From Corynebacterium ulceribovis DSM 45146 (GTDB taxonomy: Bacteria > Actinomycetota > Actinomycetes > Mycobacteriales > Mycobacteriaceae), in assembly GCF_000372445.1 (NCBI RefSeq), contig NZ_AQUY01000002.1, positions 523,561 to 587,560 on the forward strand: a stretch of 64,000 bases of DNA. The letters run 5' to 3'. Positions 35,533-46,241 of the stretch are shown one piece after another (the first letter of the stretch is position 1; each line of letters begins with the position of its first letter). The notes beneath the pieces are model-generated. The model saw nothing but the letters and a program-made list of their open reading frames with translations. It did not search any database and had not been told where the DNA came from. Position numbers and translations under genes: made by a program.

Positions 35533-36435
35533 GTGGCCAGCAACCCAACGAACCCAGCCAAGGTCCCGGCGCCAGATAGCACTGTGCCATTGGATCGCGC
35601 CGAAACAGACGCGCTTATCCGCGCTGCCCTCGACGAAGATCTGCGCTACGGACCGGATGCCACGTCGGTCGCCACAGTCGACGAATCCGCCCGCAGCGTC
35701 GCGAAAATTGTCGCCCGCAAACCTGGCGTGATCGCCGGGGCGGACATCCCCGCTTGGACCCTCGCGCAGCTGACCGACCCAGAGAATTTCACGGTGGAGT
35801 CCGTCGCGGACGGCACCCGAGTCCAGCCGGGCCACGTCGTCGCTACGATTTCGGCGCCGACCCGCACCCTCCTGACGGCTGAGCGCACGTTCTTGAATCT
35901 CATCACCCATGCCAGCGGCATTGCGACCGCCACGTCCCACTGGGTGGATGCAGTGCTCGGCACGGGCGCCCGAATTCGCGATAGCCGCAAAACCTTGCCG
36001 GGCATGCGGAATCTGCAAAAGTTTGCAGTGTCCGTGGGCGGTGGGGTGAACCACCGCTATGGCCTCGGCGACCAAGCGATGATTAAAGACAACCATGTCA
36101 TTGCCGCAGGTGGGGTAGTTGAGGCGTTGCGGAAAGTGCGCGCCGCCTACCCAGACCTATGGTGTGAAGTGGAAGTCGACACCTTGGAACAGCTCGATGC
36201 GATTCTCGCTGAGCGCCCAGACCAGGTCCTTTTGGACAATTTTGAACTGTGGCAAACCCAGATTGCGGTGCAGCGCCGAGATCAGCTGTCGCCACGGACC
36301 ACGTTGGAGTCCTCCGGCGGGCTGACCTTGGATGTTGCCCGCAACTATGCGACCTGCGGGGTGGACTACTTGGCAGTAGGCGGGCTGACACACACGGTCA
36401 CCGCGTTGGACCTCGGCCTCGACTTCGAGGACTAG
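35533..36435 (+). CDS. nadC: Nicotinate-nucleotide pyrophosphorylase (quinolinate phosphoribosyltransferase)
   Basis: Converts quinolinate and PRPP to nicotinate mononucleotide, directly after NadA. In 300 residues: DEDLRYGPDATS, ERTFLNLITHASGIAT, RIRDSRKTLPGMRNLQKFAVSVGGG with substrate-contacting Arg and Lys, HRYGLGDQAMIKDNH, EVEVDTLEQ, and LESSGGL near the C-terminus. The GTG start lies three bases after the nadA stop, so the two form an operon. It converges on the helical-repeat gene to its right. Confidence 0.95.
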   Translation: MASNPTNPAKVPAPDSTVPLDRAETDALIRAALDEDLRYGPDATSVATVDESARSVAKIVARKPGVIAGADIPAWTLAQLTDPENFTVESVADGTRVQPGHVVATISAPTRTLLTAERTFLNLITHASGIATATSHWVDAVLGTGARIRDSRKTLPGMRNLQKFAVSVGGGVNHRYGLGDQAMIKDNHVIAAGGVVEALRKVRAAYPDLWCEVEVDTLEQLDAILAERPDQVLLDNFELWQTQIAVQRRDQLSPRTTLESSGGLTLDVARNYATCGVDYLAVGGLTHTVTALDLGLDFED

Positions 36436-36452
36436 TTCGCGCCGGGCAGGCC

Positions 36453-37583
36453 CTAGTCCGCGGCGATTTCGGTCTGCAGGTTCGCCAGCAAAGTCTGCAA
36501 TTGCTGCGCCTGTTCCGCATCACCGGCGAGTTCCGCGGCGCCAGCCGCCAGCCCCAGCGATTCGATCGCGGCTTGGGTGAAGGTGTCGGCGTCACCAGGG
36601 GCGCCGCCGTGTCGAATCCAGTCGACGGCGCGGCGTTCTTTCTTCCCGGCAAACGCAGCAATTTCCGCGGCCCGGCCTGCGTCCCCGGCGCTGCCGACCC
36701 CGCGTGCTGCATCCATGGCGATGTGGTGGGAGACCAAGCCCCAGGGCAGTTCGGTGGCCAGTTCAAATGCCGCGACACAGATCTCGGTCATTTCTTCCGG
36801 TTCCCGCAGCGCCAATGCTAACGGTGCGGCCTGGGCGGCGACGGCAAGGTGGTCGATGGCGGTGTCCGCGGTGGTGTAGGTCAGCGCGTCCCGCAGCGTG
36901 TCCATGGCCTCGGCGTGTTGGGCTTGTTGACGCAATGACGCGGCGCGATACACTGCTGCTTCGGTTCGCAGGCTTGGGGTAGCGGTGACCTCAGCGAATC
37001 GGGCAGCTGCCGTCTGCGGGTTACCTTCAACGAATTCTCGCAGCCCCATGGCAAGCTGCATCCGGTCTTGTTGCCCTGCGCTGAGTTCACCGGCGCCGTC
37101 GGCTGCCTGCAGTCGCTGCGCAACCGGTTCCAACACGTGGGCGTTGCGGAGCCGGGGGAGCAGGGTAAACAACTCGACTAAGCCAGCCAGCGCAATAGGC
37201 TCGTCGAAATCCATCAGTTGCGTGGTGGCTGCTTCGACTAATTCCGCAGCTGGGGCACCGGTACCAGCAAAACCTGGTTCGGTTAGCCAGCGCAGTGTCA
37301 CATTCTGCGCGGTCGGCGCCAGCGCCAGAGACACTGTGAGTGCTCCGGCTCGGTCGGAAAAGCCACGAGGCAGCACTAGCCCGTCCGCAATCAGACCACG
37401 CAGCCACTGGAAGACTAGTTTTTCCTCGTCGCCCAAAACGTCAACAAGCGCACGGGTGGAAGGGGCATCATCGCCGAACATTCGTGCGGCCTGGGCCACA
37501 ACGGCGGAAATGTCGGTGCCAGCAGCAAATGAGTCGCAGGCGGAAACCAGCAGGGGACGGACCTTCTCGACGGTAGGGGCCAT
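36453..37583 (-). CDS. Helical protein of unknown function, 376 aa
   Basis: Not recognised. Predicted almost entirely alpha-helical, alanine- and leucine-rich, with repeated antiparallel helix pairs (AAVYRAASLRQQAQHAEAM, AVAAQAAPLALALREPEEM, AGAAELAGDAEQAQQL) that look TPR-like in the second half; the first 90 residues (VRPLLVSACDSFAAGTDISAVV) form a separate helical domain. No signal peptide. It is the downstream partner of the 540-aa gene, 13 bases after its stop, and is very likely co-transcribed with it. Confidence 0.78.
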   Translation of the reverse strand: MAPTVEKVRPLLVSACDSFAAGTDISAVVAQAARMFGDDAPSTRALVDVLGDEEKLVFQWLRGLIADGLVLPRGFSDRAGALTVSLALAPTAQNVTLRWLTEPGFAGTGAPAAELVEAATTQLMDFDEPIALAGLVELFTLLPRLRNAHVLEPVAQRLQAADGAGELSAGQQDRMQLAMGLREFVEGNPQTAAARFAEVTATPSLRTEAAVYRAASLRQQAQHAEAMDTLRDALTYTTADTAIDHLAVAAQAAPLALALREPEEMTEICVAAFELATELPWGLVSHHIAMDAARGVGSAGDAGRAAEIAAFAGKKERRAVDWIRHGGAPGDADTFTQAAIESLGLAAGAAELAGDAEQAQQLQTLLANLQTEIAAD

Positions 37584-37596
37584 GATGTACCTTCAG

Positions 37597-39219
37597 CTAT
37601 CCTTCATCCAAAATTTCGTGGGCAATTTCCAATAATTCCGGGTCAGCGTTTTGATGATCGACCAATAACGCCACCCGGTCACAATAACTATGCGCTTCCT
37701 CGAAGCGGTACTGCTCCACTAGGTAGCGAATCCCAATCAGGTACGCCTTCGCGGCGTCATCGACTTCACCGTGCTGCACAAAAATCTCCGCCGCCGTTTC
37801 AATATCGGCAATATCAGCGCGATCGCGGTCCGCGGCCTGCAGCACCGTGAAATGCAACATCAGCCACAATGCGCGGTCGACCTCAGAGGTCGGTGCGGTC
37901 TCATTGAGCCACAGCAATGCGCGGTCCCGGTCCGCCTGATCCGGGGATAGCGCAGCAAACCGAGCGGCATGCCGCAACGACATCGCCCAATCTTCCATGT
38001 TGCCGCGGGTTTTCATGAAGTCGGCGGTGTCCTTCATCAGTGACATCGCACCAGCAATATCGTCATTGAAGCAGCGAACTTCCGCCGCAATGATGAACGC
38101 CAATGTGGTCCGGGAATCCTCGTCGGTCATCTGCGACCAACCCGCAACTGCCATTGCTGCGGCGCCGGCTTCCTCATAGTCACCGGCCATGAAATAGGCA
38201 TTGGCCACCAGTAGCTGCAGATCCAAATGCAGCGACGAGACCGGCAACCCATGCGCCGCCCGCAGATAAGCGCCCCCGAAATCGAGGACATGCTCAATTT
38301 CGCCGGAATCGTGCAGATACTTCACGTACATTGCCGCCGAACCCAACCCGGCCACAATGAAGTCATTTTGCAGCGCAATCGTTGCAGCTGCCCGCACATG
38401 CGCGAAGGATGCTTCATGGTTTTCCCGGAGGAACTCCAGGTAAGCGTGCAGGTTGTGGGCCTCAAACACGGAGGTGAGGGCATTATTAACCGGTTGGTAT
38501 TCGACTTGGGCCAGCAAATCTTCTGCCGTGGCGATATCGTCCTGGTGCCACGCAATATGGGCGCGCAGCAGCTTCAGCGCATCGGTGTTGGCGCCCTTGG
38601 CATCCAACTTGGGTTCATGCCGGGCGATCGACTCGGCCAGCCCAACCAGTTGCTTGGACAGGCACGCCTCCGCCAACACAATCGCCGCCGCACCCACGAC
38701 CGGCATCGGGGCGGCGCTCATCAGCTCCACCCGGTTAACGAATTGCAGCGTCAACGGGAAGGCAAAGCCGCCGATGGTTGCGGTGTCACTGTGCAGCTCT
38801 GAGATGGCTCGGTAGGCCAAGCTCAACAATTCATTATGCGAGTCCAGGTTTCGTTCGGCCCACTCCAGCCATTCGGCTTGAATCAGGTCCCGCTCGTCGG
38901 ATAGCTCTAAAAAGTCGGTGATAGAGATGCGTTGCTGAAACCATTCCACCGCGGACTTCTTCGGCAATGTGTCCAGGTCCGGCTGGTCATACCAGTGGGT
39001 GCGGCCCAGGCTGGTCTGCACCCGCCACGCCCCGGCATAGTCGCCGGCAGCATTGAAGGCGACGGAGGTGGCGAGCAGGTCAGTTAAGTCATCCGGCAGG
39101 TCTTCCAGGTCTGCGGTCCGCTCGGGAAGTGGGAAATCCGCACTCGTCGGGTCGACTGGAAAATTCGGTGGATAGGCCAGGGATGCAAAGTCTTCCCACC
39201 ATGGATGGCTGTTGGTCAT
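37597..39219 (-). CDS. TPR-like helical protein, 540 aa, paralogue of the 1,246-aa protein
   Basis: Function unknown. From the ATG at 39219 the protein begins [18 protein letters not shown]; upstream in-frame codons are the antisense of hisD and are not coding. The body is a helical solenoid with TPR-like pairs ([62 protein letters not shown]). The SHPWWEDF start mirrors NPAPWWRQP of the 1,246-aa protein 5 kb away, and both have a conserved position-2-to-10 WW. It shares a short divergent gap with hisD and forms an operon with the 376-aa gene. Confidence 0.8.
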   Translation of the reverse strand: MTNSHPWWEDFASLAYPPNFPVDPTSADFPLPERTADLEDLPDDLTDLLATSVAFNAAGDYAGAWRVQTSLGRTHWYDQPDLDTLPKKSAVEWFQQRISITDFLELSDERDLIQAEWLEWAERNLDSHNELLSLAYRAISELHSDTATIGGFAFPLTLQFVNRVELMSAAPMPVVGAAAIVLAEACLSKQLVGLAESIARHEPKLDAKGANTDALKLLRAHIAWHQDDIATAEDLLAQVEYQPVNNALTSVFEAHNLHAYLEFLRENHEASFAHVRAAATIALQNDFIVAGLGSAAMYVKYLHDSGEIEHVLDFGGAYLRAAHGLPVSSLHLDLQLLVANAYFMAGDYEEAGAAAMAVAGWSQMTDEDSRTTLAFIIAAEVRCFNDDIAGAMSLMKDTADFMKTRGNMEDWAMSLRHAARFAALSPDQADRDRALLWLNETAPTSEVDRALWLMLHFTVLQAADRDRADIADIETAAEIFVQHGEVDDAAKAYLIGIRYLVEQYRFEEAHSYCDRVALLVDHQNADPELLEIAHEILDEG

Positions 39220-39264
39220 ACTTGCCAGTCTAGGGGGCAGCGCAATTGTGTCTCGGCTTCGTCC

Positions 39265-39270
39265 TATGAT
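39265..39270 (+). promoter_or_regulatory. Candidate -10 of the histidine operon
   Basis: TATGAT at 39265-39270, about 35 bases before the hisD ATG. No convincing -35. The divergent gap with the 540-aa gene is only 85 bases. Confidence 0.4.
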
Positions 39271-39304
39271 TGAAGCGTTCGAAGAACCAACCGGAAAGTT
39301 CATC

Positions 39305-40660
39305 ATGCTGACTATTACTGACCTGCGCGGTCGTACACCTTCGGTCGCACAGCTGCGGGCAGCCCTGCCGCGCGGCGCAGCCGATGTCGATTCCATGATC
39401 CCCACTGTCCAGCCAGTGGTCACCGATATTAAGGCCCGCGGGGCAGCAGCAGCCCATGAGTTTTCCGAAAAGTTTGATGGGATTCGGCCAGCGAGCATCC
39501 GAGTGCCGGAAAACATTATTGCGGCCGCGACCGCTTCGCTGACTGCTGAGGTCCGCCAAGCGCTGGAAGAAGCGATCCGGCGGGTCCGCGCCTTCCATGA
39601 GGCCCAAAAACCAGCGGATATGACGCTGGAGGTCGCCCCAGGCGGCACTTTGACCGAGCGGTGGATTCCGGTGGAACGCGTCGGCCTGTATGTGCCGGGC
39701 GGCCAGGCCGTGTACCCATCGTCGGTGATTATGAATGCGGTACCGGCCCAAGCCGCGGGCTGCAGCTCCCTGGTGGTGGCCTCCCCGCCGCAGCTAGACA
39801 ATGACGGTTGGCCGCACCCAACCATTTTGGCCGCGTGCGACCTGCTGGGCGTGGACGAAGTGTGGGCTGTCGGTGGGGCACAGGCCGTTGCACTGTTGGC
39901 TTACGGTGATGAAACCGGCGAGACGGAAGCGCAGCCATTGGCGCCGGTGGATATGGTCACCGGCCCGGGCAATATTTTTGTCACCGCCGCCAAGCGCCTG
40001 TGCCGCGCAGTGGTGGGCATTGACTCGGAGGCCGGCCCAACTGAGATCGCGGTGCTTGCGGACCACACTGCGGATCCAATTGCGGTGGCCTATGACATGA
40101 TTTCGCAGGCTGAGCATGACCCGATGGCCGCATCGGTGCTCATCACGGACTCGGAGGATTTGGCCGCCGCCGTCGATAAGGAAATCACGGCGCGCTACGA
40201 AATCACCCTGAACGCTGACCGCGTCCGCGAAGCACTGACCGGCCCACAGTCCGGCATTGTGCTTGTTGACGATATGGCGCAGGGCGTTGATGTGGCTAAT
40301 GCTTACGCCGCCGAGCACCTGGAAGTCCATACCGCTGATTCCGCCGCAACCGCCGCGCAGATCACCAACGCGGGCGCCATTTTCGTCGGGAATTTCTCCC
40401 CAGTGCCATTGGGGGATTACGCCGCAGGTTCAAACCACGTCCTGCCAACGTCCGGTACAGCTCGGTACTCTTCGGGCTTGTCGACGCATACGTTCCTCAA
40501 GAACGTGCATGTCATCGAATACGACGAGACCGCGTTGAAGGACATTGCCCCAACCGTTATTGCGCTGGCAGATGCCGAACGCCTGCCCGCCCACGGGGAA
40601 GCCATCCGCGCCCGTTTCGAAAACCTCCCAGCCGCCGAACCAGCAGCAGAACAGGAATAG
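39305..40660 (+). CDS. hisD: Histidinol dehydrogenase
   Basis: Zinc enzyme carrying out the last two oxidations of histidine synthesis, L-histidinol to histidine. 451 residues from the ATG at 39305; codons upstream (VILASLGGS) are in the gap and unlike the family. Seen: [61 protein letters not shown], the catalytic/zinc region [11 protein letters not shown] and [20 protein letters not shown] in outline. First gene of a nine- or ten-gene histidine operon; hisC follows after nine bases. Confidence 0.96.
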   Translation: MLTITDLRGRTPSVAQLRAALPRGAADVDSMIPTVQPVVTDIKARGAAAAHEFSEKFDGIRPASIRVPENIIAAATASLTAEVRQALEEAIRRVRAFHEAQKPADMTLEVAPGGTLTERWIPVERVGLYVPGGQAVYPSSVIMNAVPAQAAGCSSLVVASPPQLDNDGWPHPTILAACDLLGVDEVWAVGGAQAVALLAYGDETGETEAQPLAPVDMVTGPGNIFVTAAKRLCRAVVGIDSEAGPTEIAVLADHTADPIAVAYDMISQAEHDPMAASVLITDSEDLAAAVDKEITARYEITLNADRVREALTGPQSGIVLVDDMAQGVDVANAYAAEHLEVHTADSAATAAQITNAGAIFVGNFSPVPLGDYAAGSNHVLPTSGTARYSSGLSTHTFLKNVHVIEYDETALKDIAPTVIALADAERLPAHGEAIRARFENLPAAEPAAEQE

Positions 40661-41806
<1,146 letters not shown>

Positions 41807-41808
41807 CT

Positions 41809-42429
41809 ATGGTTGACACTGACGAGCCAAAAGACCGCATCGGTCGGGTAGAACGCGCCACCCGCGAATCCTCGATTGTCGTCGAACTGAACCTTGACGG
41901 CGCCGGCACCGCCGACATTCAAACCGGCCTGCCGTTCTTTGACCACATGCTCACCGCATTCGCCTCCCACGGCCGCTTCGACCTGTATGTCCGTTGCACC
42001 GGCGACGTGGATGTGGACGCGCACCACTCGGTGGAAGACACCGGCATCGTGCTCGGCCAAGCGTTCCGGGAAGCTTTGGGGGACAAGCGAGGTATTCGCC
42101 GTTTCGCCGATGCATGGATTCCGATGGACGAAACGCTGGTTCATGCCATCGTTGACCTGTCTGGCCGCCCATACTTTGTCATGACTGGTGAACCAGAGCA
42201 GGTGCTGCACGCAGTGATTGCTGGCCACTACGCCACGGTGATTAACGAGCACTTCTTTGAAACCTTTGCGTTCCACGCTGGCATCAACCTGCACATCCAG
42301 GTCCAGTACGGCCGCGACCCGCACCACATCACTGAGGCGGAGTTTAAGGCTGTCACTCGGGCGCTGCGCGGTGCCTGCGAACTGGATCCGCGCGTGACGG
42401 ATATCCCATCGACCAAGGGGGCACTGTAA
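41809..42429 (+). CDS. hisB: Imidazoleglycerol-phosphate dehydratase
   Basis: Manganese-dependent dehydratase of histidine synthesis; monofunctional form of 206 residues without the phosphatase domain found in enterobacteria. Metal-binding motifs are intact: [27 protein letters not shown], and the near-duplicate second set [23 protein letters not shown]. Preceded by hisC (two bases) and directly abutting a small membrane-protein gene. Confidence 0.96.
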   Translation: MVDTDEPKDRIGRVERATRESSIVVELNLDGAGTADIQTGLPFFDHMLTAFASHGRFDLYVRCTGDVDVDAHHSVEDTGIVLGQAFREALGDKRGIRRFADAWIPMDETLVHAIVDLSGRPYFVMTGEPEQVLHAVIAGHYATVINEHFFETFAFHAGINLHIQVQYGRDPHHITEAEFKAVTRALRGACELDPRVTDIPSTKGAL

Positions 42430-42615
42430 ATGGTCGACAATGGTGCTTTCCCGTGGTGGGTTTACCTCATGTTTATCCTGGCGGGTGTTCTGGCCGGTGG
42501 TACTTGGTCGGCATATAAGTCGGGTAGTCGGGTCGCCACCGGTGTCCTAGGTTTATTGACTGTAGGAGCGCTCGGAGTAGCAGTGCTGTGGATGATGGGA
42601 GTAATGGATGTCTAA
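42430..42615 (+). CDS. Small membrane protein in the histidine operon, 61 aa
   Basis: Unknown function. Two hydrophobic helices, about residues 10-27 (VYLMFILAGVLAGGTW) and 36-56 (ATGVLGLLTVGALGVAVLW), joined by a short YKSGSR loop. The ATG immediately follows the hisB stop and the end overlaps the next MFS gene by eight bases, so it is expressed with the histidine genes. It could be a small partner of that transporter, but nothing in the sequence proves it. Confidence 0.7.
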   Translation: MVDNGAFPWWVYLMFILAGVLAGGTWSAYKSGSRVATGVLGLLTVGALGVAVLWMMGVMDV

Positions 42616-43900
42616 TGGCGGTGCCAAAACCAGTTCTACTGATTTAGCAACCGTTCCAATTTTCCGCGTCCCAGGATTCCTGGCAACACTTGTGTCCACC
42701 GCAGCGGCGTTCTGCGCGTGGGCATTGCTTTTGCCTGTCATCCCGCAGGCAGTGCTCGATGAAGGTGGTTCCAACACCGCAGCTGGTGCCATCACTGGTG
42801 TGTTCATGGCCGCAACCGTGCTCACCCAAACACAAACTCCGCTGCTGCTGCGCAACCTCGGCTACCGCGCAACAATGCTCATTTCCGCGGTGTTCCTTGC
42901 TTTACCGACCTTGGGGCACCTTATTTCTATGGATGGCTGGTTGGTGCTGACCATCGCGGCGCTGCGTGGTGTTGGCTTTGGCTGCATGACCGTTGCTCAG
43001 TCGGCGCTGCTGGCTGAGCTGGTGCCGAGCAATCGACTTGGCCGCGCAGCTGGGCTGATGGGCATGTGCATTGGGCTGGCTGAACTGATCGGCCTGCCCG
43101 CTGGCCTGCTGATGGCTGACTCCGTTGGTTACCCGCCGGTGTACATTGTCGCCACCATTATTGGTGCGATCGGCGGGGTGATGGCGCTGCTGATCCCGAA
43201 TATTAAAGCGGCGCCGAAGCAGGCGAAAGGCCGTAAGGACTCGGCCTCTGCCACAGACAGCGAATCCGAGCACCAGCCAGCGCGGCCACTGTGGCGGCTG
43301 GTACTGGTGCCAATTATGGCAATGTCCTGCGTGTCCATGGCTTTCGGTGGTGTCTCGACCTTCCTCGCACCAGCTGCCCGCGCTTTCGACCCAGTCGCCG
43401 GTGCCACAGTCGGCGGTATCTGCCTAGGTGTGGTCGGCGCCGGTCAGATGCTGGCACGGTATGTGGCCGGTGCGGTCGCGGACCGAGCCGGTGGTGCCGG
43501 TAAAACTTTGGCACCTGGTTTGATGCTTGCGGTGCTTGGCATGGCGGCGACTGCGTTTGTGTTGTCCACTGACGTGTCTGCCTGGTGGATTTTGCCGGCG
43601 GCGTTGCTGTACGGCATGGGCTTTGGCACGGTGCAAAATGAGTCGCTGCTGCTGCTTTTTGAACGCCTCACTTCCAAGCGTGCCTCCCAGGCATCTGCGC
43701 TGTGGAATATTGCCTTTGATGGTGGTACCGGTATCGGTTCCTTCGTCCTGGGTGCGGTTGCCGCTGCGGGCTTTGTGACGATGTTCGGCACCGCGGGAGC
43801 AATTATTTTCGTTGGTTTTGTGGCCGCAATTGCCGATGCCATGTTTGCGCCAGAGCGTAAACAGCACCGGCTTAAGAACGTCGAAAAGCTGAAAAAGTAG
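42608..43900 (+). CDS. MFS transporter within the histidine operon
   Basis: 430-residue, 12-helix major facilitator. First half AALRGVGFGCMTVAQSALLAELVP and GLMGMCIGLAELIGLPAGLL; a charged central loop with KQAKGRKDSASATDSESE; second half DRAGGAGKTLAPG. Motif A is degenerate. It lies between hisB and hisH, with nine bases to hisH, so co-expression with histidine synthesis is near certain. Efflux of histidine, an intermediate or an analogue is a reasonable guess; the substrate is not known. Confidence 0.85.
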   Translation: MSNGGAKTSSTDLATVPIFRVPGFLATLVSTAAAFCAWALLLPVIPQAVLDEGGSNTAAGAITGVFMAATVLTQTQTPLLLRNLGYRATMLISAVFLALPTLGHLISMDGWLVLTIAALRGVGFGCMTVAQSALLAELVPSNRLGRAAGLMGMCIGLAELIGLPAGLLMADSVGYPPVYIVATIIGAIGGVMALLIPNIKAAPKQAKGRKDSASATDSESEHQPARPLWRLVLVPIMAMSCVSMAFGGVSTFLAPAARAFDPVAGATVGGICLGVVGAGQMLARYVAGAVADRAGGAGKTLAPGLMLAVLGMAATAFVLSTDVSAWWILPAALLYGMGFGTVQNESLLLLFERLTSKRASQASALWNIAFDGGTGIGSFVLGAVAAAGFVTMFGTAGAIIFVGFVAAIADAMFAPERKQHRLKNVEKLKK

Positions 43901-43909
43901 GATAGCGAC

Positions 43910-44545
43910 GTGAAGAAAAACGTTGTCCTGCTTGACTACGGCTCCGGAAACCTACGTTCGGCCCAACGCGCCCTAGAACATGTGGGCGCTGACGTGACGG
44001 TAACCGCCGACCAGAACTTGGCACTTAGTGCCGACGGCATGCTGGTGCCCGGGGTGGGCGCGTACTCTGCATGTATGCGTGGGCTGCGGAAAGTGCGCGG
44101 CGACTACCTGATTGATATGCGTCTTGCCGGTGGACGACCAGTGCTGGGTATTTGTGTGGGCATGCAGGTGATGTTTGCTGAAGGTACCGAGCCGCGACTG
44201 ACCCCTGGTTGCGATCAATGGCCGGGTACCGTCGATAAGCTGCACGCGGAGATTTTGCCGCACATGGGGTGGAACACTGTGGAAGTGCCCGCGGGAACGG
44301 AAATGTTCGCTGGGCTGCCAGCGGATGAACGATTCTATTTCGTGCATTCCTATGGCGCGCGCAGTTGGGACCTGGATACCTCTGACGGGAAGACGATTCC
44401 GCCGCTGGTCAGCTGGGCGCAACATGAAGATGACCGCTTTGTGGCGGCTGTGGAAAACGGCCCGCTGTGGGCAACCCAGTTCCACCCAGAAAAGTCGGGG
44501 GAAGCTGGGTTGCAGCTGCTGCGTAACTGGGTGGAAACGCTCTAA
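43910..44545 (+). CDS. hisH: Imidazole glycerol phosphate synthase, glutamine amidotransferase subunit
   Basis: Class I glutaminase delivering ammonia to HisF. In 211 residues: [22 protein letters not shown], nucleophile Cys82 in LGICVGMQ, and the His-Glu pair in [10 protein letters not shown] near the C-terminus; the triad is complete. Start GTG nine bases after the MFS stop. hisF is three genes downstream. Confidence 0.95.
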   Translation: MKKNVVLLDYGSGNLRSAQRALEHVGADVTVTADQNLALSADGMLVPGVGAYSACMRGLRKVRGDYLIDMRLAGGRPVLGICVGMQVMFAEGTEPRLTPGCDQWPGTVDKLHAEILPHMGWNTVEVPAGTEMFAGLPADERFYFVHSYGARSWDLDTSDGKTIPPLVSWAQHEDDRFVAAVENGPLWATQFHPEKSGEAGLQLLRNWVETL

Positions 44546-44581
44546 CACCCCGCGCACGGTGGTCGCGGTCACGGTACCTCC

Positions 44582-44587
44582 TATACT
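44582..44587 (+). promoter_or_regulatory. Candidate internal promoter before hisA
   Basis: TATACT in the 96-base hisH-hisA gap, 55 bases before the hisA ATG. The -35 position (GTGGTC, 44559-44564) is weak. This is the widest gap in the histidine cluster. Confidence 0.4.
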
Positions 44588-44641
44588 GGTGCAGTACACA
44601 CTGCGCACCGCGATGTGCGCCCAACCACGAAGGTGAGTTCC

Positions 44642-45373
44642 ATGAGCCTGACATTGCTTCCCGCAGTCGACGTCGCCGACGGTCAAGCAGTCCGTTTGGT
44701 CCAAGGTGCCGCGGGCACAGAAACCGGATACGGCGCCCCACTCGAAGCCGCACTGGCCTGGCAAAACGATGGCGCAGAATGGATTCACCTCGTGGACCTA
44801 GACGCTGCCTTCGGCCGCGGAAGCAACTTCGACATCCTGCAGGATGTTGTCGGCACTTTGGACGTGAAGGTGGAAATGTCTGGCGGTATCCGCGACGATG
44901 AGTCGCTGGAACGCGCCCTGTCGACCGGTTGTGCCCGCGTCAATATTGGTACCGCAGCGCTGGAAAACCCGGAATGGTGCAAATCGGTCATTGACCGCTT
45001 TGGGGACAAAGTCGCGATTGGCCTTGACGTGCTGAAGGAAGGCGAAAGCTGGCGACTGCGTGGCCGCGGCTGGGTCTCTGACGGTGGCGACCTGTGGGAA
45101 GTACTGGAGCGACTCGATGCTGAAGGTGCCTCCCGCTTCGTGGTGACCGACGTGTCGAAGGACGGCACCTTGAAGGGCCCAAACGTGGATCTGCTGCGCG
45201 ATGTTGCGGCAGCCACCGACGCGCCAATTGTGGCTTCCGGCGGTATCTCCAGCCTCGATGACATTGTGGCGCTGCGCGCGCTGGTCGACGAAGGTGTGGA
45301 CTCCGCTATTGTCGGCAAGGCCCTATACGCTGGTCGTTTCACCTTGCCGGAAGCACTCGCCGCCGCGAAGTAG
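44642..45373 (+). CDS. hisA: ProFAR isomerase (HisA)
   Basis: TIM-barrel isomerase opening the ribose of N'-ProFAR. 243 residues with the paired catalytic aspartates in [18 protein letters not shown] and [15 protein letters not shown], and phosphate loops MSGGIRDD and [10 protein letters not shown]. Actinobacteria that lack trpF often use a dual HisA/PriA enzyme for tryptophan as well; corynebacteria usually carry a separate trpF within trpC or elsewhere. The trpC in this window is a single-domain protein, so a PriA-like role should be considered. AAGGTGAG precedes the ATG. Confidence 0.94.
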   Translation: MSLTLLPAVDVADGQAVRLVQGAAGTETGYGAPLEAALAWQNDGAEWIHLVDLDAAFGRGSNFDILQDVVGTLDVKVEMSGGIRDDESLERALSTGCARVNIGTAALENPEWCKSVIDRFGDKVAIGLDVLKEGESWRLRGRGWVSDGGDLWEVLERLDAEGASRFVVTDVSKDGTLKGPNVDLLRDVAAATDAPIVASGGISSLDDIVALRALVDEGVDSAIVGKALYAGRFTLPEALAAAK

Positions 45374-45422
45374 ACCGCTGACTGACCACACACCTGCCAA
45401 ATAGAAGTAGACGAGACCGCAC

Positions 45423-46238
45423 ATGGACGAAGAACTGGATCTCCCAGAAATGTGCGCGGTCGCCGAGAAGGTTGTCGACGGGGTAGTTCCCTTCTTCAAA
45501 GCGAACCTCGGTGCCCCGCCGGTGCTCACCAAAGCGCGCGGCGACTTTGCCACCGAAGCGGACCTGCACATTGAACGCAAAATGGCAGTGCTGCTGGAAT
45601 CCATGTCCGGTTTCGATGTCCTTGGCGAAGAGTACGGCGGCGAACCAGCAGAAACTTACTGGGTGGTCGACCCGATCGATGGCACGTCGAACTATGCCGT
45701 CGGCTACCCGATGTGCGGCATTTTGGTGGCACTGATTCACCGCGGCGAGCCTGTTGTCGCCGTCAGCGCCATGCCGTTTCTGCGGCAACGCTACATGGCC
45801 TACAAAGGTGGTGGCCTGCGCATTAACGGCCACCGAGTACCGCGCCTGTCGGAACCTACCGGAGCCCGCACCGTGGGTTTCGGCTCCATCATTGCGCGCC
45901 GCGACAAATTGTTCCCCATGGAATGGCGGCAACGGTTGCTCAACAAGGTGGGTATTAAGTTTCCATCGATGCGTATTGACGGTTCGGTCGGCGTCGATCT
46001 GGCTCTGACTGCCTCCGGGGCGTTTGCTGGGTCGGTCACATTTTCACCACATTCATGGGACAACGCCGGCGGGGTGCTTCTCATTCGGGAAGCGGGCGGG
46101 ATTGCTACTGATGTGTTCGGCGAACCGTGGCATCCAGGTTCACATGGGGTGCTCGCCGGTACGCCACGCACCCACGAACAACTACTAGAAATTGTGCAGT
46201 CATTGGAACTGCCACCTGCCAAACAAAAGGAGCTTTAA
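45423..46238 (+). CDS. impA: Inositol-monophosphatase-family phosphatase of the histidine cluster
   Basis: Magnesium-dependent phosphatase of 271 residues with all family metal motifs: GEEYGGE, DPIDGTSNY and SPHSWDNAGGVLLIREAGG. It holds the place of impA between hisA and hisF in mycobacteria and C. glutamicum. Related enzymes act as histidinol-phosphate phosphatase (HisN) or inositol phosphatase; position favours the histidine pathway, but in C. glutamicum the main HisN is encoded elsewhere, so the substrate stays open. hisF follows after three bases with AAAGGAG. Confidence 0.9.
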   Translation: MDEELDLPEMCAVAEKVVDGVVPFFKANLGAPPVLTKARGDFATEADLHIERKMAVLLESMSGFDVLGEEYGGEPAETYWVVDPIDGTSNYAVGYPMCGILVALIHRGEPVVAVSAMPFLRQRYMAYKGGGLRINGHRVPRLSEPTGARTVGFGSIIARRDKLFPMEWRQRLLNKVGIKFPSMRIDGSVGVDLALTASGAFAGSVTFSPHSWDNAGGVLLIREAGGIATDVFGEPWHPGSHGVLAGTPRTHEQLLEIVQSLELPPAKQKEL

Positions 46239-46241
46239 CCC

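Noticed and set aside
34678-36096. Minus-strand open frame of 472 codons
   Set aside because: Antisense of nadA and nadC.
39220-39825. Extension of the 540-aa gene on the minus strand
   Set aside because: This stretch is the antisense of hisD; the ATG at 39219 begins the motif shared with the 1,246-aa protein.
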